Positions 27,447 to 35,445 of a DNA stretch of 35,445 bases are shown piece after piece (the first letter of the stretch is position 1; the number at the start of each line of letters is the position of its first letter). The stretch spans positions 1 to 35,445 of the forward strand of contig CAIQVS010000079.1 in NCBI GenBank assembly GCA_903875345.1, read 5' to 3'. The stretch comes from an uncultured Pseudomonadota bacterium. GTDB taxonomy: Bacteria; Pseudomonadota; Alphaproteobacteria; UBA9219. The notes beneath the pieces are model-generated. The model did not search any database. It worked only from the letters and a program-made list of their open reading frames with translations, and was not told the DNA's origin. Both the position numbers and the translations under genes were made by a program.

Positions 27447-28399
27447 CCCTGTTTTGTCGTTTTTCCTAACGGATGATGCTGTTCGACGATGCGGCTGAGG
27501 CGGTCTCCGGCGACGTGGGTATAGATCTGCGTCGTGGCGATGTCGGCATGGCCGAGCATCGTTTGCACGCTGCGCAAATCCGCGCCATGTTCGATCAAAT
27601 GCGTCGCAAAAGCATGCCGCAATACGTGCGGGCTGAGCCGCGCCGTGTCGATTTTGGCAGCGATGCCTATTTCCTTGATGAGTTGAAAAAGTCTTTGCCG
27701 CGTCAGGTGGCGCGTAGTGTCGCGGGCGGGAAACAAGTAAGACGAGGTCTTTTTATCGCCGAGCATTTTTTTGCGATGCGGCAGCCATGCTTTCAGCGCG
27801 ACGATCGCCGGTTCGCCCAGCGGCACAACGCGTTCTTTCCCGCCTTTGCCTTTGACGCGCACCGTGCCGCGTTCGAATTGCAGGGCAGTGAGCGGCATAC
27901 CGACAAGCTCTGTGACCCGCAGTCCGGACGCATACAGCAGCTCCAGCATCGCCATCAAGCGTATATGGTCGGCTCCGGGGCGCGCCGCTACGGCTTTCAG
28001 CAAACGGCCAACTTCTTTTTCACTTAGGTATTTCGGCAGGCTCTTGCCGAGTTTCGGCGCGTCGATGGTTCGCGTGGGATCATCATGGCGATGGCGTTCG
28101 GAACAGAGAAAACGATAAAATTGCCTGAGCGCCGATAATCTTCGCGCCTGTGTCCGGGCGGCAGCCTGACCGAGCGTTTGCAGATAGCCTCGCAAGTCAT
28201 CTTCGCCTGCATCGGGTAATTCGACGTTATGTTCCGTGAGGTGCCTCGCGACGTCGTGCAGATCGCGGCGATAGGCGAGGCGCGTGTTGATCGCGGCGTT
28301 GCGTTCCGCCAGCAGCATATCGAGAAAAGCGTCAATCAGGCCAAAAGTACGAGCGCCGGGTTCTTTGCCGCCGCAGGGGGCGCTGCGCACTTCAGGCAT
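27443..28399 (-). CDS. xerD: Tyrosine recombinase XerD
   Basis: FLDMLLAERNAAINTRLAYRRDL...LELLYASGLRVTELVGMPL...LSPHVLRHAFATHLIEHGADLRSVQTMLGHADIATTQIYTHV. Confidence 0.93.
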   Translation of the reverse strand: MPEVRSAPCGGKEPGARTFGLIDAFLDMLLAERNAAINTRLAYRRDLHDVARHLTEHNVELPDAGEDDLRGYLQTLGQAAARTQARRLSALRQFYRFLCSERHRHDDPTRTIDAPKLGKSLPKYLSEKEVGRLLKAVAARPGADHIRLMAMLELLYASGLRVTELVGMPLTALQFERGTVRVKGKGGKERVVPLGEPAIVALKAWLPHRKKMLGDKKTSSYLFPARDTTRHLTRQRLFQLIKEIGIAAKIDTARLSPHVLRHAFATHLIEHGADLRSVQTMLGHADIATTQIYTHVAGDRLSRIVEQHHPLGKTTKQG

Positions 28400-28988
28400 T
28401 TTCGTCGTGCGGCAAGTTGCTGTTGGCGCAGAGAGGCGGCTTGGTCTTCAGTTTCTTGAAGCACTCCAGCCACAGGCACGCGATCATTTCAGGCGTATGG
28501 TCTTTATTACAGTCGGGAATGACGACGGTAGGAACCGATTTCTGGCGCAGCGGCGCGGCGACGGCATCGTCTGCCGTTACGATCATATCGGCCAACGCGG
28601 AAAATTTCTCTTCAACGGACGGGACGATAGGGACTGCGCCAAAATCGACGACCACGTAGCATCCCAGATGCTTGGCCATGCGCGCGAGATTGAACAAAGA
28701 CAGGTCATTGACGTTGCACATCACGACAATATCGGTTTTCAGTTTCTGCAGGTGCTGGGCGACATGCTGGGGATCGGCATCGTGCAGATTGCCAAAGACG
28801 GAACAGGCGACGCCCATTTTTTCCAGAGTTCGGGCGGGTTCGAGACAACGATGGAGAACGCCATCAATGGGGGATGACAATTCACCTTTGGCGTCCGGCG
28901 CCACGGTTGCTTCGTTGAACCAAGCAATGTGTCGAAGCATAAATACCTGCCCGAAAGTGGCCACATAATGCCAAGCTATAACATCCAT
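28392..28988 (-). CDS. Hypothetical protein, possible glycosyltransferase-like (Rossmann) fold
   Basis: 198-aa ORF with alternating beta/alpha pattern (CSVFGNLHDADPQHVAQHLQKLKTDIVVMCNVNDLSLFNLARMAKHLGCYVVVDFGAVPIVPSVEEKFSALADMIVTADDAVAAPL); overlaps xerD start by 8 bp. Internal start at MLRHIAWFNEA possible. Confidence 0.6.
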   Translation of the reverse strand: MDVIAWHYVATFGQVFMLRHIAWFNEATVAPDAKGELSSPIDGVLHRCLEPARTLEKMGVACSVFGNLHDADPQHVAQHLQKLKTDIVVMCNVNDLSLFNLARMAKHLGCYVVVDFGAVPIVPSVEEKFSALADMIVTADDAVAAPLRQKSVPTVVIPDCNKDHTPEMIACLWLECFKKLKTKPPLCANSNLPHDENA

Positions 28989-29004
28989 TACGGTAAAGGC
29001 TAGC

Positions 29005-29045
29005 GGGAGCGACAGGGATTGAGCCCGTGACCTCTGCCGCGTGAA
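29005..29045 (-). other. tRNA-Val(CAC)-like 3'-half fragment, candidate att scar
   Basis: Minus strand TTCACGC GGCAG AGGTC ACGGG CTCAATC CCTGT CGCTCCC: anticodon loop with CAC, variable loop, T-arm, acceptor 3' strand; no 5' half, no CCA. Confidence 0.6.
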
Positions 29046-29239
29046 GAGCCTTCAGATCAACATATTCATTTCATTAGACATCACAGCTTCGAGTCAATAT
29101 ACCAAAAATTCTACTGTTTCATACAGATTTTATTGCAGTGTAATACCCCACAAAGACCCGTAAATTTTCGCTAAAAGTAAAGGCCGTTTGCTGATTTTCG
29201 ATGCGTCTTGTCTTGAATGGCGGTACGGCAGATGGATAT

Positions 29240-30712
29240 TTATCCATTGGAGTCATTTGACTTTGGCGCGCTTTGAAAAGCTTGTCGCTGCATAGGTCCC
29301 CACCCTTTTTTCTTCCAAAGGAATTGCCATAGGCCTATGACGCGCCAGACATTGTTGATTTGGCGGTAGCCGAAATTCTCGATCACCGAAATAAAAAATA
29401 GCTGGGCAAGATCGCGTGTGCGCGGAAAACTCCAGAGTTCTTCCTCCTCAAGAATTAAGGCCATAGCGCTAATGAAAATGCCGTAAAATACTACAAGGCC
29501 AGTGAATGCGAAGTAGAACGAAGCGTCAATCGCATCAATCAAATAAAAAATGGTCAGTAAAAAATATCCCGTCACTTCAGCCAACGGAGATAAAACGTCA
29601 GCAAGAAAACTATAGGGATAGCCCAGCATGCCGATTTTGCCGTAGCGCGGGTTCAAGAACATTTTGATGTGCTTAAAAAAACTTTCCAAAGCTCCGCGCT
29701 GCCAGCGCGTACGTTGCAGGCTTAAGAGAGCCAAGGTTTCCGGCACTTGCGTCCAACATACGGGTTCCGCCACGTAACGCATGGCGTAATCTCGTTTCTG
29801 ATCGCACAGATAGTGGTGAAGCTTGACGATCAACTCCATGTCTTCGCCAACGGTGTTTTTGGAATAGCCTCCGGCTTCGACCACCGGATCTCGGCGAAAA
29901 ACGCCGAACGCCCCGGAAATGATCAGGAGGATATCCCATTGGCTGAAAGCCGTGCGCGCCATCAGAAAAGCGCGGATGTATTCCATCGTTTGGGCGAGTG
30001 GCAAAAAGCGTCCGGGTAGTTTTATTTTTTGCACAAGCCCCATACGCGTTTCGCACCCATTCACAACACGAATGGTGCCGCCGACTGCGACCATACGCAG
30101 GGGATCTTCGATGAAAGGGCGTACCGCGCGCAGCAGAGCGCCGCTGTCCAGCAGGGAATCGGCGTCCACCACGCAAAACAAAGGCAGGCGCGACACGTTA
30201 ATTCCGGCATTGATGGCGTCCGCCTTGCAATAGCCGCTGGCTTTGTCGACGACAACCAGATTGGAATAAATCGTTGAGCCATAAATCGCCCGAATTGGTT
30301 CGTGCGACAAAGTTTCGTCATAGGCTCTGGTCTTCTCCTTGAGGTCATAGGCTTTGATCAGAACATCAAGCGTCGCGTCGTCCGAACCGTCATTGACGAC
30401 GATAACTTCGAACTCGGGATATTGCAGCCCCAAAAGGCCTCGTACGCTTTCGACGATTACGGTTTCCTCGTTATGCGCCGGGACGATCACGGTCACGGGA
30501 AGGGTCGTGTCGGAAAGAAGGGTTTGCCATGATATTTCCGTGTCGCTGGCCAATGAATAACGGCGCAATGCCCACCATGCGACTGGAATTTGCAAAAGAT
30601 AAATCAAATTTTGCAACGACGCTATGCCGAGGATGCTCCAGACAAAAGCGTCAACCACCCGCTGATGGAGAACGACAAAATTTGTCAGGGATTGAATGAT
30701 CGTGTCCATCAT
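29240..30712 (-). CDS. Membrane glycosyltransferase family 2 (processive polysaccharide synthase-like)
   Basis: LPVTVIVPAHNEETVIVESVRGLLGLQYPEFEVIVVNDGSDDAT...CVVDADSLLD...GEDMELIVKLHHYL...QRTRWQRGALESFFKH (D,D,D,Q(Q/R)xRW pattern) flanked by TM segments. Confidence 0.9.
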   Translation of the reverse strand: MMDTIIQSLTNFVVLHQRVVDAFVWSILGIASLQNLIYLLQIPVAWWALRRYSLASDTEISWQTLLSDTTLPVTVIVPAHNEETVIVESVRGLLGLQYPEFEVIVVNDGSDDATLDVLIKAYDLKEKTRAYDETLSHEPIRAIYGSTIYSNLVVVDKASGYCKADAINAGINVSRLPLFCVVDADSLLDSGALLRAVRPFIEDPLRMVAVGGTIRVVNGCETRMGLVQKIKLPGRFLPLAQTMEYIRAFLMARTAFSQWDILLIISGAFGVFRRDPVVEAGGYSKNTVGEDMELIVKLHHYLCDQKRDYAMRYVAEPVCWTQVPETLALLSLQRTRWQRGALESFFKHIKMFLNPRYGKIGMLGYPYSFLADVLSPLAEVTGYFLLTIFYLIDAIDASFYFAFTGLVVFYGIFISAMALILEEEELWSFPRTRDLAQLFFISVIENFGYRQINNVWRVIGLWQFLWKKKGWGPMQRQAFQSAPKSNDSNG

Positions 30713-31806
30713 GCGCCGTCGATCTGGTTTTCAACCAAGATGTCACGGGCGAGTTTTGCCGTTTTTCCATGGCCGACGCTGGCTTCTTTCAAAAGGACGA
30801 GGCCTGCCGCCCCCATTTTCGTCAACGCTTCCGCTGCGCGGAATCGAACCCACCAAGCGGGATCATGAAGACGCTCGACCAGTTTGGTCATAAAAGCGGG
30901 GCATTTCAAATGCGCTGCGGCGTTGACAGCGCTGACGCGAATGGTGGCTTCGGGATCGTCAAGTCCGGCCAGAATGGCGGTTTCAGCTCGATAATCGCCA
31001 ATGCGACCAAGGGCGGTCAGTGTTTGCGCTCTCAAATCTTTGGGAAGGTCGCTGTGGCGACAGAGGGACAAAAGCGGTTCGATAGCCTCAAGGGAACAAA
31101 TATGCCCAAGCGCCATGATCGCCGCCATGCGAATTTCAACCGAGGCCTGTTCCTTGTTCATCAAGGAAACCAGAAACGAAACGCCGTCGTCGCCAAGCTT
31201 TGTGAAAATGTCCGCCAGCACAAGGGGGCTTTTCATCTTCGACAGATTAAGCCGGTTTAGAACGGACGCCAAAGTCGCGCTTTCGCCGCGTATGGCCAGA
31301 CCGCGCAAACAGATGATTTGTATGTGATGGTCTTTGTCCGCGCAATGATCGACGAGATGCCGCAAAGTCTCCGGTGTTGTTTCGTGGGAACAATAGATCA
31401 AGGCGCGGACTTTTTCTGCCTTGTCGCCGTGGCGCGATAACGTTTTCTTCAGATAGGCGGCGCTGCCCCATGCGCGCATTAGAAAAACAATATGTTCGGC
31501 TTGTTGCCCCGACAAATTGCGCAACCATTCAATTGAAATTTCCGTGGCAATGGATAGCTCGACCAGAGCAGGCTTGCCGTTGTCACTAAGGCCTGAGGCC
31601 TCCATCGAATCCAGAACGGCGCGCATCGTTTTGGCGGTTTCGTCCTTGCGTAAGGCGCGGCGCCTAAAGTCTCTCTCCTTCAACGCATGCTTGCCCAGCA
31701 AGATGACGGCCAACAGGACCGACAGGCCAGCCAAAGTTAGCGAGCCTTGCCACATAATCGTCAGGACGAGTTCCTTAAAACTTGTAAGAGAAACTGACAT
31801 CAACAA
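30709..31806 (-). CDS. Membrane-anchored HEAT-repeat protein
   Basis: N-terminal TM (GSLTLAGLSVLLAVILLG) then helical repeats (EIRMAAIMALGHICSLEAIEPLLSLCRHSDLPKDLRAQTLTALGRIGDYRAETAILAGLDDPEATIRVSAVNAAAHL). Start uncertain (31806, 31800 or 31755); stop overlaps GT2 start. Confidence 0.8.
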   Translation of the reverse strand: MLMSVSLTSFKELVLTIMWQGSLTLAGLSVLLAVILLGKHALKERDFRRRALRKDETAKTMRAVLDSMEASGLSDNGKPALVELSIATEISIEWLRNLSGQQAEHIVFLMRAWGSAAYLKKTLSRHGDKAEKVRALIYCSHETTPETLRHLVDHCADKDHHIQIICLRGLAIRGESATLASVLNRLNLSKMKSPLVLADIFTKLGDDGVSFLVSLMNKEQASVEIRMAAIMALGHICSLEAIEPLLSLCRHSDLPKDLRAQTLTALGRIGDYRAETAILAGLDDPEATIRVSAVNAAAHLKCPAFMTKLVERLHDPAWWVRFRAAEALTKMGAAGLVLLKEASVGHGKTAKLARDILVENQIDGA

Positions 31807-32908
31807 CGTTTCGCGTGTAAGATTGAGACCGATCTTCGCGAGCGTAATCCACCCGTGCCGTCACCTGCTCCGTCACGTCATACATCAACGCGCCAAAAGC
31901 TGTATAGACAGGGGTAAGCGAAGACAATTCGAGGTCAGGGGCATAAGAATAACCCGCCGTAAACCTAAGGCTTGGCACAAAACGGCCATCCAGTTGCGCA
32001 ATCCACCCTTTGGTTGCTTTTCCATCGACTTGATAGGTATAGATCATTTTGGCCGATGCGTTCCAGTCGTCGGCGATGGCGACCAAAGGCCCCGCAGAAA
32101 AGGTTCTGTTCTCGACCGTCGTATACCAGTCGTCTTGATAAGTTACGGGCAGCCAAAGGGGAAAATAAGTTTGATCCTCTGTCGTCATGCGTCCATTAAT
32201 GCCCGCTTGCAAACGAACCTGAGGTTTATAGAGAGCCTCTGGCGATCCCGCGAGGGCTAGATCGCCATATAAGGCTTGCGAAAACTTCCGCGTCGCTCCG
32301 ATTTCGTAAAGGGTATTGATGGTTTTGTATTGGTCAAATCGCTCGGCGCGGGCGTGGATGAGCAGGTTTTGGTCATCCAACGCGCGCGTGATCTGAACGA
32401 ACCCATGATTCCAATCCGGCTGGTTGCTATGTTCAAACGTGCTGATGCCATAGCCGGTATCAAGCCGCCACAAATTTCCTTCCTGTTCAGTCTTTTGCGC
32501 GTGAATGTTGTTTAGCCCCTCTCGCGCCTCGGCATAGTCGGGGTGCTGAGCGACAATGGCGGCGTAATCTTTCTCTGCCGCATCCAGATTGCCTTGATAA
32601 TAGTTTTCGTTTGCGCGCAGCAAAAGATAGTCGGGATTTTGCGGATATGTGGTCACTAACCGGTCGATCATCGGGCGCGCCTGAATGTAGTCGTTCTTCC
32701 AGAGCAGAACGGTGGCCTGAGCCGCCTGAATATCGGGATTGTCGGGGTGGGCTTGTCTCTGCTTCTGCAAAATTGCTTCGGCTTGCGCGTAATTCTTCTC
32801 TCCTGCCAGACGGAGAGCTTGCGCCACGGGATCGCTTTGTTGTGCCAAAACCGAGGTAACGCAACAGAATAGTCCGATGATGACGGCAGAGGTTTGCCTT
32901 AAGTTCAT
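31775..32908 (-). CDS. TPR + YaiO-family-like outer-membrane beta-barrel protein
   Basis: Signal peptide MNLRQTSAVIIGLFCCVTSVLAQQ, TPRs, then alternating beta strands ending VDVSFSYKF* (terminal aromatic F as in OMPs). Confidence 0.8.
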   Translation of the reverse strand: MNLRQTSAVIIGLFCCVTSVLAQQSDPVAQALRLAGEKNYAQAEAILQKQRQAHPDNPDIQAAQATVLLWKNDYIQARPMIDRLVTTYPQNPDYLLLRANENYYQGNLDAAEKDYAAIVAQHPDYAEAREGLNNIHAQKTEQEGNLWRLDTGYGISTFEHSNQPDWNHGFVQITRALDDQNLLIHARAERFDQYKTINTLYEIGATRKFSQALYGDLALAGSPEALYKPQVRLQAGINGRMTTEDQTYFPLWLPVTYQDDWYTTVENRTFSAGPLVAIADDWNASAKMIYTYQVDGKATKGWIAQLDGRFVPSLRFTAGYSYAPDLELSSLTPVYTAFGALMYDVTEQVTARVDYAREDRSQSYTRNVVDVSFSYKF

Positions 32909-32909
32909 G

Positions 32910-34043
32910 TTATTTCCGCCCGCTGATCTTCACGTTCATGAATCGCGTACAGCGCGCGACGACCTCGTCGATATTAAAGGGTTTAATGACATAATCCTGC
33001 GCGCCTTGATTCAGCGCCTCGACGATATCGCTTTCGCGGCGTTTGGCGGTCAGAAACAGAACCGGAATTTCCCGTGTTTTGGGATCGTCCCTAAGGTTGC
33101 GAAAAACGGAGAGGCCGTCGCCGCCCGGCATCATGCGATCCAGAATAATCAGATTTGGGATGTTGTCGCGCGCAAGCGCGAAAGCGCTTTCCCCATCTTC
33201 CGCGAGAAAAACATTATACCCCAACGACTGGAATTTATTGCCAAGCAAGTCTCTGATCGCAACATCGTCGTCGGCGATAAGTATTTTTTGTTTGGATCGC
33301 GCCAGCAAACCCAAAACGCGAGAATGAAAAACAGCGGGAACAAAGGGTTTTACGACATAATCGACAACCCCTGATTTAAAAGCCTGAACGACTTCGGCGT
33401 TCTTTTTGCTGGAGGTCAGCATAATGATCGCCATTTTCTTTTTTAAGCCCTTTTCGTTCAGGATTTCCAGCAATCGTAACCCATCGAGGTTTGGCATATT
33501 GCTGTCGAGGACAACCATATCCGGCGCATACGTCTCGATAAGCGATAAAGCCTCTTGGCCATCGTTTGCCAACAAGATCTCGGCGTCGGACTGGAAAAGC
33601 AGAGGCAAAAGCTGCCGAATGTTTTCATCATCATCGACGCAAAGAATGACGGGCAAGCCAAGATTCTTTCTAGGCGCTTCCTTCTCTAAGGCGGGATGAC
33701 TTTGCTTCCTCAGCGACATGCCTCCACGTGCGTTTGTGCAAGCGTCCAAAAGCAACCGCGCTTTACCGGCAAGTTCATCGAGGGAAAGCGCCGACTCACC
33801 GGCTAAAGATTCTTCAAGTTCACGCGCCGCGACGCTGATTGCGCCAAACCCATAGGTCGCGCCTGATCCGCACAGCTTGTGCGCGGTTTCGCTGGTCGTC
33901 CTTTTTAAATTGGGGTCAAGTTCGCCGCCGCGACACGACTCCATGAAAAGCTTGATTTCCTTGATGCGTCCTTCCAGTTGTTCAAGGTACTTTTGGCGCA
34001 AGGCCTTCATTTTGTCGTCAATTTTCGAATCTTCGGATCTCAT
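32910..34043 (-). CDS. HPt-REC-REC phosphorelay protein
   Basis: HPt motif TAHKLCGSGATYGF; two receivers with intact acidic pockets and phospho-Asp (ILCVDDDEN...VVLDSNMP; ILIADDDVA...IILDRMMP; ...VKPF / IKPF). Confidence 0.88.
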   Translation of the reverse strand: MRSEDSKIDDKMKALRQKYLEQLEGRIKEIKLFMESCRGGELDPNLKRTTSETAHKLCGSGATYGFGAISVAARELEESLAGESALSLDELAGKARLLLDACTNARGGMSLRKQSHPALEKEAPRKNLGLPVILCVDDDENIRQLLPLLFQSDAEILLANDGQEALSLIETYAPDMVVLDSNMPNLDGLRLLEILNEKGLKKKMAIIMLTSSKKNAEVVQAFKSGVVDYVVKPFVPAVFHSRVLGLLARSKQKILIADDDVAIRDLLGNKFQSLGYNVFLAEDGESAFALARDNIPNLIILDRMMPGGDGLSVFRNLRDDPKTREIPVLFLTAKRRESDIVEALNQGAQDYVIKPFNIDEVVARCTRFMNVKISGRK

Positions 34044-35176
34044 GGTGCGTCCTTAGTCCTGTTTGTTCTTTGTGAAACCAGAATTTGACCAATGCGTCTG
34101 ACGATGTCGTCTTCTTTGTCCGTTCGGGCGAGTAGAGTTACCGTTGCTGCTTGTGCGGCAAGCGATATGACTTCATCCCCATTAACGAGGTAGAGCAACC
34201 GGCAGTTTGGAAATTCTGTCGATCGCAAAAGGAAGTCGTCGATCGCGAGCGAATCTTGGTCGCCGATGACGATGGTGAACTCCGATCCTATATGATCCCA
34301 TATGTCTCCGTCGCCGTTCTTCAGCGTATGGACAAGGCAGTTCAGTTGAGACAATCGATCGGATAGATTTTGTATGAGGCGGCTGTCATTAAGTTTTAAA
34401 ATAACACGATGGGGTTTTCTTGAAAGAACGTCGCGTACGGTTTGCCTAAGTTTCTCAGGATTGAATGGTTTGGTTATGTAATCGCAGGCTCCTGCGGCAA
34501 GGCCGCGCAAGACATCTGCGTTCTTGTCGCTGGCGGTAAGCATGATCACGGGTATCTTTGATAAAATCGGATCATTTTTGATTGTTTCCAAAAACTTCAG
34601 CCCGGTAATTCCGCCCGGCATGATGTCGTCTAACAGAACAAGTGAGGGGCTGTGTTCACGCATCAGCTGTTCGGCGTCCACGGTGTTTTCCCCCTGTATT
34701 AAACGGGCTTCCTTTCCCAGCAGCGCTCTGATGGCTTGTCGTATCATCGGATCGTCATCAATGGTTAATATCAAGGGCAAAGATTGCAGGGGCGTCAGGG
34801 GGGGGGCACTCTGATCAACAAAATGTGATAGAAAGCTGTCTTCTTGCCTTTTTCCCACAACTTTTTTGCACTCTAAACAGAACTGGGCAATCTTCTCCGA
34901 CAGCAGCGAGTTCTCGACGGGTTGGGAACTATCCAAAAAACCCTCTAACGTTCGGGCGTTTTCCGAGAGCGAGGGAAAGCCGTAGATTCCCCCGCTGCCC
35001 GCCAGCCGATGAAAAAGTGCGATCAGCATTGCGCGATCCTGATCTAATAGAATCCCGTTGAGTTTTGATTGGCTAAAAATCTCTAGTTCTTTGATGCGTT
35101 CGGAAAGCTGAACAAGATAGCGCGTCAGCGCCAGACCAAATTTTTCGTCAGTGGGGGAAAACTCATGCGGGGGCAT
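34040..35176 (-). CDS. HPt-REC protein with degenerate C-terminal receiver-like domain
   Basis: HPt motif LFHRLAGSGGIYGF; REC1 ILTIDDDPM...LVLLDDIMPGG...ITKPFN; C-terminal region RVILKLNDSRLIQNLSDRL...FTIVIGDQDSLAIDD lacks the acid pocket. Start 35176 (MPPHEF) or 35212. Confidence 0.83.
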   Translation of the reverse strand: MPPHEFSPTDEKFGLALTRYLVQLSERIKELEIFSQSKLNGILLDQDRAMLIALFHRLAGSGGIYGFPSLSENARTLEGFLDSSQPVENSLLSEKIAQFCLECKKVVGKRQEDSFLSHFVDQSAPPLTPLQSLPLILTIDDDPMIRQAIRALLGKEARLIQGENTVDAEQLMREHSPSLVLLDDIMPGGITGLKFLETIKNDPILSKIPVIMLTASDKNADVLRGLAAGACDYITKPFNPEKLRQTVRDVLSRKPHRVILKLNDSRLIQNLSDRLSQLNCLVHTLKNGDGDIWDHIGSEFTIVIGDQDSLAIDDFLLRSTEFPNCRLLYLVNGDEVISLAAQAATVTLLARTDKEDDIVRRIGQILVSQRTNRTKDAP

Positions 35177-35369
35177 GATTGTCTTCCCATATTTTGATAA
35201 CCTGATCGCCAAGCGTCATAGGGTCAAAAGGTTTGGTAATCACCGCTGTCGCGCCGCCGCTCATATATTCCTGAATTTCATGGCGCTGGGCGCGCGCCGT
35301 CATCAAGACGATAGGGATGGCCTCAGGGCAATCGATTGAGTTAACGCGCGATGATATCATAAAGGGCAT
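35163..35369 (-). pseudogene. C-terminal half of a response-regulator receiver domain (truncated or frameshifted; near window edge)
   Basis: CPEAIPIVLMTARAQRHEIQEYMSGGATAVITKPFDPMTLGDQVIKIWED covers only beta4-alpha5 of REC; upstream in-frame stop at about 35398. Confidence 0.5.
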
Positions 35370-35445
35370 CGGCGTCCCAAGCAGCGATATGGCGCTTTAA
35401 TTGCAGGCTTTCCTTGCCCTTAGAGCGGCGAAGAAGGTTGCTAGC

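Noticed and set aside
29232-29247. Inverted repeat ATGGATA-TT-TATCCAT at the GT2 stop
   Set aside because: Short AT-rich stem with no T-tract; not convincing as a terminator.
1-35445. CRISPR arrays, rRNA genes, IS transposases
   Set aside because: Looked for regularly spaced repeats, rRNA-like sequence and transposase motifs; none seen.

Overview
Alphaproteobacterial-type chromosome segment, judged from gene content only. A core block is bracketed by two apparent integration-site scars. Left edge: 5' part of a phage-type tyrosine integrase (minus strand, runs off the window) next to a tRNA-Lys(CTT) 3'-half fragment. Core: DUF1150 protein; a TPR/glycosyltransferase protein fused in frame to an EpmA/GenX (EF-P lysyl-ligase) domain; a flagellar hook operon (flgE-flgK-flgL plus a degenerate methyltransferase-like gene) behind a consensus sigma-54 promoter; queH; yejE-yejF; yidD-rnpA-rpmH; a nucleotide-sugar epimerase; a Phd/ParE-type toxin-antitoxin pair; lpxI-lpxB; two glycosyltransferases; argB; a small insert encoding a secreted protein and followed by a second copy of the argB 3' end; mscL-pheS-(EamA-like)-pheT; xerD. 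Right edge: a tRNA-Val(CAC)-like 3' fragment, then an AT-rich gap and a tightly packed minus-strand locus (HPt-REC proteins, TPR/YaiO-type beta-barrel, membrane-anchored HEAT-repeat protein, membrane GT2) that looks like an under-described synthase-dependent polysaccharide export system with its own phosphorelay. Other notable points: a hook D2-like domain shared by FlgE and FlgL, and two different palindromic repeat elements inserted in frame in pheT. All family calls come from reading the translations; no database search was run.
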